Source: an uncultured Bacteroidales bacterium
Lineage (GTDB): Bacteria; Bacteroidota; Bacteroidia; Bacteroidales; P3
DNA: 36,060 nucleotides
Assembly (NCBI GenBank): GCA_937884485.1
Contig: CALGCG010000135.1
Span: forward strand, 1 to 36,060
Direction of reading: 5' to 3'
The notes below the pieces were generated by a model. It saw nothing but the letters and a program-made list of their open reading frames with translations. It was not told where the DNA came from and did not search any database. Shown here piece by piece: positions 7,632 to 14,733 of this stretch; positions within the stretch are counted from its first letter, which is position 1; each line of letters opens with the position of its first letter. Position numbers and translations under genes: made by a program.

Positions 7632-8590
7632 CCGAAGGGGTGTTTGGTGAGTGGGAGTTTTGCCATGGGGTGATAGTCGCCCTTGAGCCCGATGGGTTCG
7701 GCATGGCGTATGTCGTAGACGGTCTGGATACAATCCTTGGCTTCGGAGATGCGGAATCCGCGACCGGCGAGGATTTCCTCGTAGGAGCGTGTGTGAAGGT
7801 CGGTGAAGCCGTTGCTGAACTCAAATTCGGAGCCGTCGACAGTGATGGCGCGGTAGGAGGTCTTGCCAGCCGCGACGGCCTCCTTAGGCAGGTGGTCGCC
7901 ATTGATGCTGAGGAAGTAGCGTACGCGGGCTTGACGCAGTTCGAGGTAGCCTGCCACGCGGTCATGTCTGCTGACATGGACTATGTTTTTCTGCACGGGG
8001 CCAAAAATCCATTGCAGCATGTCGTAGAAGTGGACGCCGATGTTGGTAGCCACGCCGCCGCTCTTTTGGATTTGGCCCTTCCATGAAGTATAGTACCAGT
8101 AGCCACGGGGGGTGATATAGGCCAGGTCAACGTCGTAAATCTTGTCTTTGGGGCCTTCGTCGATTTGCTTTTTCAGCTCTTTTACAGATGGATGCAGCCT
8201 CAGTTGCAGAATGGTATAGGCTTTGTGTCCAGTCTCCATTTCGACTTGCTCCAGAGCGTCGATATTCCAGGGACTGAGCACTACGGGTTTTTCACAGATG
8301 ACGTCAGCTCCGAGACGTAATCCATAGCGTGTATGGGCGTCGTGCAGATAATTGGGTGAGCAGACGGAGAGGTAGTCGATGTTGGTGCCTTGGGACTTGA
8401 CGAGGTTGTTGTGGCGGTCGAAGAGCTCCTGTTCGGTAAAAAAGGAGGCATGAGGGAAATAACTGTCTATGATTCCGACGGAATCATTCTTGTCGTAGGC
8501 AGAGATGAGTTCGTTGGAGGTCTCTTTGATAGCTTTGAGATGACGCGGGGCCACGTAGCCGCCGACTCCTATAATGGCAAAATTTTTCAT
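7625..8590 (-). CDS. wbpB: Gfo/Idh/MocA oxidoreductase (WbpB-like UDP-GlcNAcA 3-dehydrogenase)
   Basis: The frame is open up to 8806, but homology starts at MKNFAIIGVGGYVAPRHLKA, whose ATG overlaps the upstream rfbD stop as ATGA, giving 321 residues. The N-terminal NAD-binding fold (IIGVGGYVAPRH) and the family signature EKP (100-102, in VICEKPVVLS) are present. The segments LSVCSPNYLHDAH and LQLRLHPSVKELK are typical of WbpB homologues, which oxidise C3 of UDP-N-acetylglucosaminuronate and work together with WbpE. Co-location with WbpA-, WbpD- and WbpE-like genes makes this the most likely activity. Another Gfo/Idh sugar substrate is the alternative. Confidence 0.9.
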   Translation of the reverse strand: MKNFAIIGVGGYVAPRHLKAIKETSNELISAYDKNDSVGIIDSYFPHASFFTEQELFDRHNNLVKSQGTNIDYLSVCSPNYLHDAHTRYGLRLGADVICEKPVVLSPWNIDALEQVEMETGHKAYTILQLRLHPSVKELKKQIDEGPKDKIYDVDLAYITPRGYWYYTSWKGQIQKSGGVATNIGVHFYDMLQWIFGPVQKNIVHVSRHDRVAGYLELRQARVRYFLSINGDHLPKEAVAAGKTSYRAITVDGSEFEFSNGFTDLHTRSYEEILAGRGFRISEAKDCIQTVYDIRHAEPIGLKGDYHPMAKLPLTKHPFGW

Positions 8591-9450
8591 TGTTGACAAA
8601 GGATATTGTTTAGGCATATAGTGAGACTGTCGGTCCAGTAGGGGACAGCGCGATGAAATGTTTGTTTGTATTTGGTTTTGTCCAGGACAGAGTAGGCAGG
8701 TCTCTTCACTGGACTGGGAAATTCGTCGCTGTGGCAGGGGAGAATGTTGCAGGCGGTGTGACCGCTCTGGCGGGCGATCTCCTTGGTGAAGTCGAACCAA
8801 CTGCATACGCCCTCGTTACTGAAGTTGAATATGCCTTGATGCTGGAGGTAGGACCCATCCTCGACGATGTCGAATATGGCACGGGCGAGGTCGCCGGCAT
8901 AGGTGGGTGTGCCCACTTGGTCGAACACCACTTTTAATTCAGGCTTGGTGGCGGTGAGGTTCAGCATGGTGAGGAGGAAGTTCTTGCCGTACTCGCTGTA
9001 GAGCCATGAGGTGCGGAAGATGATGTGGCGGCAAGCTGCGGCTGCCTGCTCTCCGGCCAGTTTGGTGCGGCCGTAAGCCCCGGTGGGATTGACGGGTTCT
9101 TCTTCGGTGCAGGGGGTGTTGTTGCGGTTGCCGCCGAAGACGTAGTCGGTGGAGATATGGATCAGGGTGCCGTCCACTTGGTGCATGGCTTCGGCGAGGT
9201 TGGCTACGGCCTCGGCGTTGACACGCAGGGCTGTCGCCTCGTCGCTCTCGGCGCGGTCCACGTTGGTGTATCCGGCGCAGTTGACAATCAGTTGGATATT
9301 GTGCAGGTTGACGAAGGTGGAAACAGTCTCTTTCGACGTGATGTCGAGTTCCTCCACATCGGTCATGAGCCACGTGTGCCTTGACCGAGGTGCCAGCAAG
9401 CGCATGTGGGTGCCTAATTGTCCGTTGGAGCCTGTAACCAGAATGTTCAT
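8587..9450 (-). CDS. rfbD: dTDP-4-dehydrorhamnose reductase
   Basis: The start is taken at MNILVTGSNGQLGTHM; the upstream extension to 9606 is arginine-rich shadow sequence. The resulting 287 residues match the RmlD length. Visible features are the NADPH-binding TGSNGQLG, the conserved NCAGYTNVDRAESD, the catalytic STDYVFGG, and the YxxxK pair in YGRTKLAGEQ. The enzyme makes the last step to dTDP-L-rhamnose. It follows rfbC by 2 bases and overlaps the wbpB-like gene by 4. No rfbB (dTDP-glucose 4,6-dehydratase) is present in the window, so that step must be encoded elsewhere. Confidence 0.95.
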   Translation of the reverse strand: MNILVTGSNGQLGTHMRLLAPRSRHTWLMTDVEELDITSKETVSTFVNLHNIQLIVNCAGYTNVDRAESDEATALRVNAEAVANLAEAMHQVDGTLIHISTDYVFGGNRNNTPCTEEEPVNPTGAYGRTKLAGEQAAAACRHIIFRTSWLYSEYGKNFLLTMLNLTATKPELKVVFDQVGTPTYAGDLARAIFDIVEDGSYLQHQGIFNFSNEGVCSWFDFTKEIARQSGHTACNILPCHSDEFPSPVKRPAYSVLDKTKYKQTFHRAVPYWTDSLTICLNNILCQQ

Positions 9451-9452
9451 CG

Positions 9453-10004
9453 TCAGAATGGTGTTACGAAGTTGTTGAACTGTGGGTGGTGGCTGTCTTT
9501 CTCGGAGAGGAGAACCTTGTCGGAGGGGATTTGCCAGTCGATGGCCAGCGTGGGGTCGTTCCAGGCGATGGCGCCTTCGGCTTCGGGATGGTAGTATTCG
9601 TCGCACTTGTATTGGAACACCACCTCGTCGCTCAGCACGGAGAACCCGTGGGCCATGCCCTTGGGCAGGAAGAGCTGGCGATGGTTGTCGCCGCTCAACA
9701 TGACGGCTACGTGGTGGCCGTAGGTGGGCGAATTACGTCGGATGTCGACGGCGATGTCGAGCACCGTGCCTTCCACCACGCGCACCAGCTTGGCCTGGGC
9801 ATAGGGGGGCTTCTGGAAGTGCAAACCGCGAAGCACGCCGTAGCGCGACTTGGACTCGTTGTCCTGCACAAACGTCACCTCGATGCCCGTCTGTGCGGCG
9901 AAGTCGCGAACGCTGAAGCTCTCGAAGAAGTAGCCTCTTGCATCGCCGAACACACGCGGCTCGATGATTTTCACTCCTGCTATTTCGGTGTCAATTACGT
10001 TCAT
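9453..10004 (-). CDS. rfbC: dTDP-4-dehydrorhamnose 3,5-epimerase
   Basis: This is a cupin of 183 residues from the ATG at 10004 (MNVIDTEIAGVKIIEPRVFGD). The slightly longer frame begins at a TTG and is less likely. RmlC blocks are clear: DARGYFFESF, FVQDNESKSRYGVLRGLHFQ (the His is catalytic), GTVLDIAVDIRRNSPTYG and LFLPKGMAHGFSVLSD. It epimerises C3 and C5 of dTDP-4-keto-6-deoxyglucose. Its first codons overlap the end of rfbA by 14 bases, consistent with translational coupling in the operon. Confidence 0.95.
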   Translation of the reverse strand: MNVIDTEIAGVKIIEPRVFGDARGYFFESFSVRDFAAQTGIEVTFVQDNESKSRYGVLRGLHFQKPPYAQAKLVRVVEGTVLDIAVDIRRNSPTYGHHVAVMLSGDNHRQLFLPKGMAHGFSVLSDEVVFQYKCDEYYHPEAEGAIAWNDPTLAIDWQIPSDKVLLSEKDSHHPQFNNFVTPF

Positions 10005-10875
10005 TTTCAATCATTTTCAGCAGGTACTGTCCATATTGGTTCTTGGCCATAGGCTGTGCCACACGGCGGATGTCGTCGTCGGAGAGCCATCCCATTTCGT
10101 AGCCGATGCTTTCGAGGCAGGCCACTTTCAGGCCCTGGCGTTTCTCGATGACCTCGATGAAGGTCGAGGCCTCGGCCAGTGAGTCGTGGGTGCCGGTGTC
10201 GAGCCAGGCGAAGCCGCGGCCCATCAGCTGTACGTTGAGTTCGCCGTCCTTGAGGAACTCCTGGTTGACGGAGGTGATTTCCAGCTCGCCGCGGGCGCTG
10301 GGCTTGATGCTCTTGGCCACCTGCACCACCTTGTTGGGGTAAAAGTAGAGGCCCACGACGGCATAGTTGGACTTAGGCTCCTTGGGCTTCTCCTCGATGG
10401 AGAGCACCTTGCCGTTGGCATCGAACTCCGCCACGCCGTAGCGCTCGGGGTCGGCCACCCAGTAGCCGAAGACGGTGGCCTTGTTTTCATGCTCGGCCGC
10501 GTCGACGGCATGGCGCAGCATGCGGCTCAGGCCGTTGCCGTGGAAGATATTGTCGCCCAGCACCAGACACACTGAGTCATTGCCGATGAACTCCTCGCCT
10601 ATGATGAATGCTTGTGCCAGGCCGTCGGGTGAAGGCTGCTCGGCATAGGTGAAGTGCACGCCGAAGTCGCTGCCGTCGCCCAGCAGGCGGCGGAATCCCG
10701 GCAGGTCGTGCGGGGTGGAAATGATGAGTATGTCGCGGATGCCGGCAAGCATCAGTACCGAGATGGGGTAGTACACCATTGGCTTGTCGTAGATGGGGAG
10801 CAGCTGTTTGCTGACCCCTTTAGTAATAGGATAAAGGCGGGTGCCGGAGCCTCCCGCCAAAACAATACCTTTCAT
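9991..10875 (-). CDS. rfbA: Glucose-1-phosphate thymidylyltransferase
   Basis: This 294-residue nucleotidyltransferase starts MKGIVLAGGSGTRLYPITKG, with the pyrophosphorylase signature GGSGTRLYP and the SKQLLPIYDKPMVYYP block. LGDNIFHGNGLSRML, EKPKEPKSNYAVVGLYFY and AWLDTGTHDSLAEAS are further RmlA-specific segments. It makes dTDP-glucose from glucose-1-phosphate and dTTP, the committed step to dTDP-L-rhamnose. It lies 22 bases after the chain-length/kinase gene. Length and motifs are normal. Confidence 0.96.
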   Translation of the reverse strand: MKGIVLAGGSGTRLYPITKGVSKQLLPIYDKPMVYYPISVLMLAGIRDILIISTPHDLPGFRRLLGDGSDFGVHFTYAEQPSPDGLAQAFIIGEEFIGNDSVCLVLGDNIFHGNGLSRMLRHAVDAAEHENKATVFGYWVADPERYGVAEFDANGKVLSIEEKPKEPKSNYAVVGLYFYPNKVVQVAKSIKPSARGELEITSVNQEFLKDGELNVQLMGRGFAWLDTGTHDSLAEASTFIEVIEKRQGLKVACLESIGYEMGWLSDDDIRRVAQPMAKNQYGQYLLKMIENERN

Positions 10876-10897
10876 TCAGTATCCGTTAATAGTTGGT

Positions 10898-13339
10898 TTA
10901 CTTCTCTTTCGTGGCGTCGCTTTCCTCGCCGTAGCCATAACCGTAGCCATAGCCGTAACCATAGCCGTAGCCATAGCCATAACCGTAGCCATAACCGTAG
11001 CCGTAGCCATAGCCACCGTAGCGCTTCTTGATCAGAGGCACGTCGGTCAGGATGACAGCCATATTCTTGAACTTGCCCTTGTCGGCCATTTCCTGGATGA
11101 AGGGCAGCGAGTTCTTGTTGAGGTAGCCCACGCGCATGATGTAGGCGGTGAGGTCGGCCACGCGGTTGATCACCGACGAGTCGGCCACAATCTGTGCAGG
11201 CGTGGAGTCGAAGATGATGTAGTCGTAGTGTTTACGCAGGTAGTTGACGAGACGATCCAGTTTCTCTCCCATCAGCAGTTGAGTGGCGTTGGGTGGTGTC
11301 TTTTCGCAAACAACGTAGTCGAGATGGTCGGATGTCTCGCTGTGCATGATGTATTTCTCGAAGTTGTCTTCTTGGTCGAGCAGGTAGTGGATCAGACCTA
11401 CGCGGTTGTGGCGGTCTATGGTTTTCGAAAGGCTGCGTTTACGCAAGTCAAAGTCGATGAGTATAGTCCGTTTCCCGACGTATGCTAACGACAGAGCCAG
11501 GTTCAAGGCAGTGTATGATTTACCTTCGCCGGGAACAGTGGACACAGTCTGTATCACTTTTTGTCCATCCTTCAGGAAGAACGGAATATTGGAGTGCAGC
11601 AAACGGAAAGCTTCGGTAACCACATCGGTGCCGTTTGCCGTGACGATGATTTCGTCGTTGACACGTGCTGCAGGTTTCTGTGGGATTTCGCCCAAAACAG
11701 GAAGGGTCGTGTTGCGTTCAACATCCACTTTCGAACGCAGTTTGGTGTCGAAGAAGCTGATGCAGAACATAACGAGTGCAGGCAGTGCCAATCCAAGTAC
11801 TAAGGCCACGAGGGCAAACATCATGAGGCGTGGGCCGGTAAGGGTGACTGTGGCGGGTTCTACGACTTTGGCATTCGATACTGTAACAGCCAGGTTCATG
11901 GCAGTTTCTTCGCGTTTGCTGAGCAAGTACAGGTAGAGTTCCTCTTTGATTTTCTGTTGACGGGTGACTTCGGTGACAGCTTTCGTCTGTGTGGGCATGG
12001 CGGCAATCTGGCCACGTGTTTTGGCCTCTTGGCTGCGGGCGTCTTGCAGGCGCACGCGCGTAGCATTAATAAGATTGCTGATGGAAGTGTTGATGGCTGC
12101 CAGTTCATCGTCCATCTGGCGTTTGGCGCGTTGCACGTCAGGGTTGTTGGGACCGGCAGTGGTTCTCAGGCGTTTATAGTTTGCCACTTGGTTGTTGTAG
12201 GATGCTATCATTCCCTGGATTCCCACGTCGCTGATTCCCACGTTTGCAGGAATCAGTTCCTCTCTGTTGATGGGGTCGGAGACATAGTTTTTAATGTAGC
12301 TGATGAGCGTCATTTCGGTCTCCAGACGAACTACCTCGTCCGAGTAGCGCTGGCCGGTCTGCAACAATTGGGTGTTTGCTCCGGTCATTTCGCCCAGTCC
12401 CGACGTACGTTTGATGCTTTCCACTTGGGCATCGACAACATCCAGTTCGCCCGATATAAGTGCAATTCGGTCGGAGATGAACGATTCGGTTTTCTGTGCT
12501 ACCTTGTTTTTGTCTTCGATTGCATCATCGTTATATACGGCAATCAGCGTGTCTACAATTTGGTTGGCGCGTTCGCGATTGCTGTCGTTGTAGGTGATGG
12601 AAAGGATGGAGGCCATCTTGTCGATTCGGCTGATGGTGAGCGATTTCAGCATGTTGCGTGCCAGTTTCATCGACGGAATCACTCCCATTTTGAGCGATAC
12701 ATTCTCGTAGTTGTTGTTGTAGTATTGTGTCTTTTCAATGGTGAACGAAAGGGTGTCGTCGAATTTGACGGGTTGGCTATAGTAGGCCTCGAGAGTTTCT
12801 GTTTTTACTCCGTATTTCTCTGCCCGGTACTCATACTTGTTGTTGGCCAGAGGGGTGACTTTGATGGAGAATTCCGTGTCCCGGTTCCCCTGGTCTTTGT
12901 CATGTATGGTCATTTGAAGTGGAGCGTCGTTGAAATAGGTGATTTTCTTGAACAGGTCATTGCGCGAGCAAGTGTAGTTCAATCCAAGTCGATTGACAAC
13001 CTGATTCATCAGCCATGACGACTTGAGCATGTAGATTTCGTTCTCAAGCGAGAGGTTGGTGTTGTCCATGCCCATGTTGTTCAGGATCTGGTCCATGCTT
13101 CGCGATTGATAGCGGATGTTGTTGCCGTTGTCGCGCACAAGGATTGTTCCCGAAGCGGTCCATGTCTTGGCTTGCGATTTGTAGAGGAATCCGGCGATGA
13201 CCATGCATACCACCACCGAAATGACAAACCACCACCAGTTGTTCAGCACCATGAAGATAAGGTCACGAATGGAGAGCGTCTTTTCGCTCTCGTTTTCGTT
13301 GACGTTGCTCTGAAGTTGTTTATTGTTGTTTTTTTCCAT
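10898..13339 (-). CDS. Wzc-like polysaccharide co-polymerase / bacterial tyrosine kinase with Tyr-Gly repeat tail
   Basis: Starting at the ATG at 13339 (MEKNNNKQL; a TTG two codons earlier is less likely) the protein has 813 residues. It has an N-terminal membrane segment (about 35-55), a long periplasmic Wzz-type region with coiled coil (about 280-490), a second membrane segment (about 505-530), then a cytoplasmic BY-kinase domain. The kinase has Walker A in STVPGEGKSYTALNLA, Walker A' in ILIDFDLRKRS and Walker B in YIIFDSTPAQIVADS. BY-kinases autophosphorylate a C-terminal tyrosine cluster. Here that cluster is an almost pure Tyr-Gly repeat of 30 residues just before the end (EESDATKEK). 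It controls polymer length and export together with the OPX protein encoded just upstream. Confidence 0.94.
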   Translation of the reverse strand: MEKNNNKQLQSNVNENESEKTLSIRDLIFMVLNNWWWFVISVVVCMVIAGFLYKSQAKTWTASGTILVRDNGNNIRYQSRSMDQILNNMGMDNTNLSLENEIYMLKSSWLMNQVVNRLGLNYTCSRNDLFKKITYFNDAPLQMTIHDKDQGNRDTEFSIKVTPLANNKYEYRAEKYGVKTETLEAYYSQPVKFDDTLSFTIEKTQYYNNNYENVSLKMGVIPSMKLARNMLKSLTISRIDKMASILSITYNDSNRERANQIVDTLIAVYNDDAIEDKNKVAQKTESFISDRIALISGELDVVDAQVESIKRTSGLGEMTGANTQLLQTGQRYSDEVVRLETEMTLISYIKNYVSDPINREELIPANVGISDVGIQGMIASYNNQVANYKRLRTTAGPNNPDVQRAKRQMDDELAAINTSISNLINATRVRLQDARSQEAKTRGQIAAMPTQTKAVTEVTRQQKIKEELYLYLLSKREETAMNLAVTVSNAKVVEPATVTLTGPRLMMFALVALVLGLALPALVMFCISFFDTKLRSKVDVERNTTLPVLGEIPQKPAARVNDEIIVTANGTDVVTEAFRLLHSNIPFFLKDGQKVIQTVSTVPGEGKSYTALNLALSLAYVGKRTILIDFDLRKRSLSKTIDRHNRVGLIHYLLDQEDNFEKYIMHSETSDHLDYVVCEKTPPNATQLLMGEKLDRLVNYLRKHYDYIIFDSTPAQIVADSSVINRVADLTAYIMRVGYLNKNSLPFIQEMADKGKFKNMAVILTDVPLIKKRYGGYGYGYGYGYGYGYGYGYGYGYGYGYGYGEESDATKEK
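10931..11020 (-). repeat. Coding hexanucleotide repeat encoding the Tyr-Gly tail
   Basis: Thirty consecutive codons encode 15 Tyr and 15 Gly near the C-terminus of the Wzc-like kinase. The 6-bp units vary between TAC/TAT and GGC/GGT, so the DNA repeat is imperfect although the peptide repeat is nearly perfect; one extra Gly interrupts it near its start. The tract can still change length by slippage without shifting the frame. Confidence 0.9.
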
Positions 13340-13385
13340 CTTCAAAATATCTTTTATGCTTTATGTTTTCTTTCCAGCACTTGTT

Positions 13386-14207
13386 TTAGAGTCTCGTTTT
13401 GGCCAGCAAGTAGTAATAGAATGCCGAAGTGAGAACCGATACAATCGACACTACACTTGAGATATAGCTCAATGTCATGGGGTCGCGCTCGGCGCTGCGT
13501 TTTCTCTTGACATTCGGCTCCACGTATACCACATCGTTCTGGTGCAGATAGTAATAGGGCGATTCAAAGACATCCTTCGATGTGAGGTCAAGTTCTCCCA
13601 CTGTACGGGTGCCGTTCTCTTCGCGTACCACCGTTACGTTCTTGCGCTGGCCGTATATGGTCAGGTCTCCAACCATACTGAGGGCCTCAAATATGGTAAG
13701 GCGTTCGCCTGTAGCCTGTATCTGGCCGGGTTTTGTCACTTCGCCAAGCACGCTGACCTTGAAATTCAGCAGCTTTACGGTTACTGTGGCGTCAAGGATA
13801 TGCCCTTCGCTGACAAGTCGTTGTTCAATTTCTGCGGCCAGTTGGGCGTGGGTCTTGCCTACTACGTGAAGGCGCCCAAGAACCGGAAAGGTAATGTCGC
13901 CTTCGTTGTTCACGAGATATCCTGATACAGCACTGCTGCCGGGGTTCATGACCACGCTTCCGGCAACGGCTATTTTGTTGGTCTCCTGGTTGAAACGCAC
14001 GGTGGCTTCAGGGGCTCGGCTTTCCACGTAGATGTAGAGAAGGTCGTTGGTTTGAATGCCTTTCGAGAATTGGCCATTTTGTTCGGTCTCCTCGTTGCGT
14101 GGAGCATCTTTGAAATAGGCCAAGTCTTGAGGTGTTCCACACGAAGCAAACAACATCATGCCCATGGCGGCCGTCAACAGGGTGATTTTTGTATATTTGT
14201 TTTTCAT
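13386..14207 (-). CDS. Polysaccharide export outer-membrane lipoprotein (OPX/Wza-like)
   Basis: The first gene of the operon encodes 273 residues. The N-terminus is a lipoprotein signal with lipobox FASC and the acylated Cys at 23. The polysaccharide-export domain follows (NDLLYIYVESRAPEATVRFN, YLVNNEGDITFPVLGRLHVVGKT), then one SLBB-like beta-grasp segment (VSVLGEVTKPGQIQATGERL). A hydrophobic segment near the C-terminus (SYISSVVSIVSVLTSAFYYY) may cross or bind the outer membrane, as in short Bacteroidetes OPX proteins. It pairs with the Wzc-like kinase encoded 46 bases downstream. The promoter and leader hairpin lie within 85 bases upstream. Confidence 0.93.
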   Translation of the reverse strand: MKNKYTKITLLTAAMGMMLFASCGTPQDLAYFKDAPRNEETEQNGQFSKGIQTNDLLYIYVESRAPEATVRFNQETNKIAVAGSVVMNPGSSAVSGYLVNNEGDITFPVLGRLHVVGKTHAQLAAEIEQRLVSEGHILDATVTVKLLNFKVSVLGEVTKPGQIQATGERLTIFEALSMVGDLTIYGQRKNVTVVREENGTRTVGELDLTSKDVFESPYYYLHQNDVVYVEPNVKRKRSAERDPMTLSYISSVVSIVSVLTSAFYYYLLAKTRL

Positions 14208-14243
14208 ATATGTGTAATTTTCTATCCTTAAATATTCATTACT

Positions 14244-14272
14244 AACCCCATACGTTTTTTGCGTATGTGGTT
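14244..14272 (-). promoter_or_regulatory. Leader hairpin of the glycan operon
   Basis: In the leader RNA, CATACG pairs with CGTATG (14262-14267 with 14249-14254) around a 7-base loop. After one mismatch, AACC pairs with GGTT outside. No T run follows, so it is not a simple terminator. It lies about 40-65 bases before the OPX start codon and could act in mRNA stability or leader control. Confidence 0.5.
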
Positions 14273-14281
14273 ATACGGCTG

Positions 14282-14289
14282 CAAATATA
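14282..14289 (-). promoter_or_regulatory. Promoter -7 element of the glycan operon
   Basis: On the minus strand the sequence reads TATATTTG, an exact match to the Bacteroidetes -7 consensus TAnnTTTG. It would start transcription near 14276 and give a leader of about 69 bases before the OPX gene. No clear -33 TTTG is seen at the usual spacing. Confidence 0.6.
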
Positions 14290-14424
14290 CAATATTTTTT
14301 TGGATTATAAAAAAATAATTTCATTTTGCTATGGTTGTGATGGGATGTTTGGCGTTAAACCGGATTTCATAGAACCCAAAGTCCCCATTTGGCATTTTCA
14401 CCTCTATGACGGCCCTGTTTTCGC

Positions 14425-14498
14425 CCTATCATCTCTTACTTTGGTGGGAGTTGGTAAGGAGTTGGTAAGGACTTGATAAGGGGATGGTAAGGGGTTGG
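14425..14498. repeat. 11-bp phased array (GAGTTGGTAAG family)
   Basis: Consecutive 11-bp units occupy 448-458, 459-469, 470-480 and 481-491 (all plus 14000), the first two identical: GAGTTGGTAAG, GAGTTGGTAAG, GACTTGATAAG, GGGATGGTAAG. A partial fifth unit follows at 14492-14498. A diverged inverted unit (CCTATCATCTC) lies at about 14425-14436. The array is intergenic, about 240 bases upstream of the regulator gene. Confidence 0.85.
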
Positions 14499-14573
14499 CT
14501 CCTATGTTATCTCTGTTATTCAGAGCGCTTTATGCCTTGAGTCGTCGTTTTCCGGGGGTGTGGAGGGATGTTA

Positions 14574-14587
14574 TTTGACATTTTGTC
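14574..14587. other. 14-base motif TTTGACATTTTGTC, copy 1
   Basis: The identical 14 bases recur at 23657-23670. In both places a pyrimidine-rich tract follows (CCTTTTTT here). The core GACA-TTT-TGTC is palindromic. Both copies lie within about 150 bases of an 11-bp array. Role unknown. Confidence 0.5.
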
Positions 14588-14697
14588 CTTTTTTCGGCCC
14601 CTGGTCGGGTGGCGGCATGTTGTGGCGGCGCCCATGGGTTTGAAGGCTGTTTTTTTGTCGTTGTTGATTTGATGGAGACAGGAATCAAAAAAAAGTG

Positions 14698-14705
14698 TAT
14701 TTTTG
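14698..14705 (+). promoter_or_regulatory. Promoter -7 element of the TPR/LuxR regulator
   Basis: TATTTTTG matches the -7 consensus TAnnTTTG exactly and lies 28 bases before the ATG, predicting a leader of about 22 bases. The -33 region has only a poorly spaced TTTG at 14668-14671. Confidence 0.6.
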
Positions 14706-14733
14706 CAGTTGGATAGGGTAATGGTAAATCGAC

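Larger units (their letters stand above)
14208..14733. other. 526-base divergent intergenic region
   Basis: It separates the minus-strand glycan operon from the plus-strand regulator gene. From left to right it holds the operon leader with a hairpin, the operon promoter, an 11-bp repeat array, a 14-base motif repeated at 23657, and the regulator promoter. A 69-codon frame at 14267-14476 overlaps these elements and resembles no known protein. Confidence 0.7.

Noticed and set aside
10931..11020. CRISPR-like short repeat
   Set aside because: The repeat is a 6-bp coding microsatellite without spacers and encodes a Tyr-Gly tail in frame.
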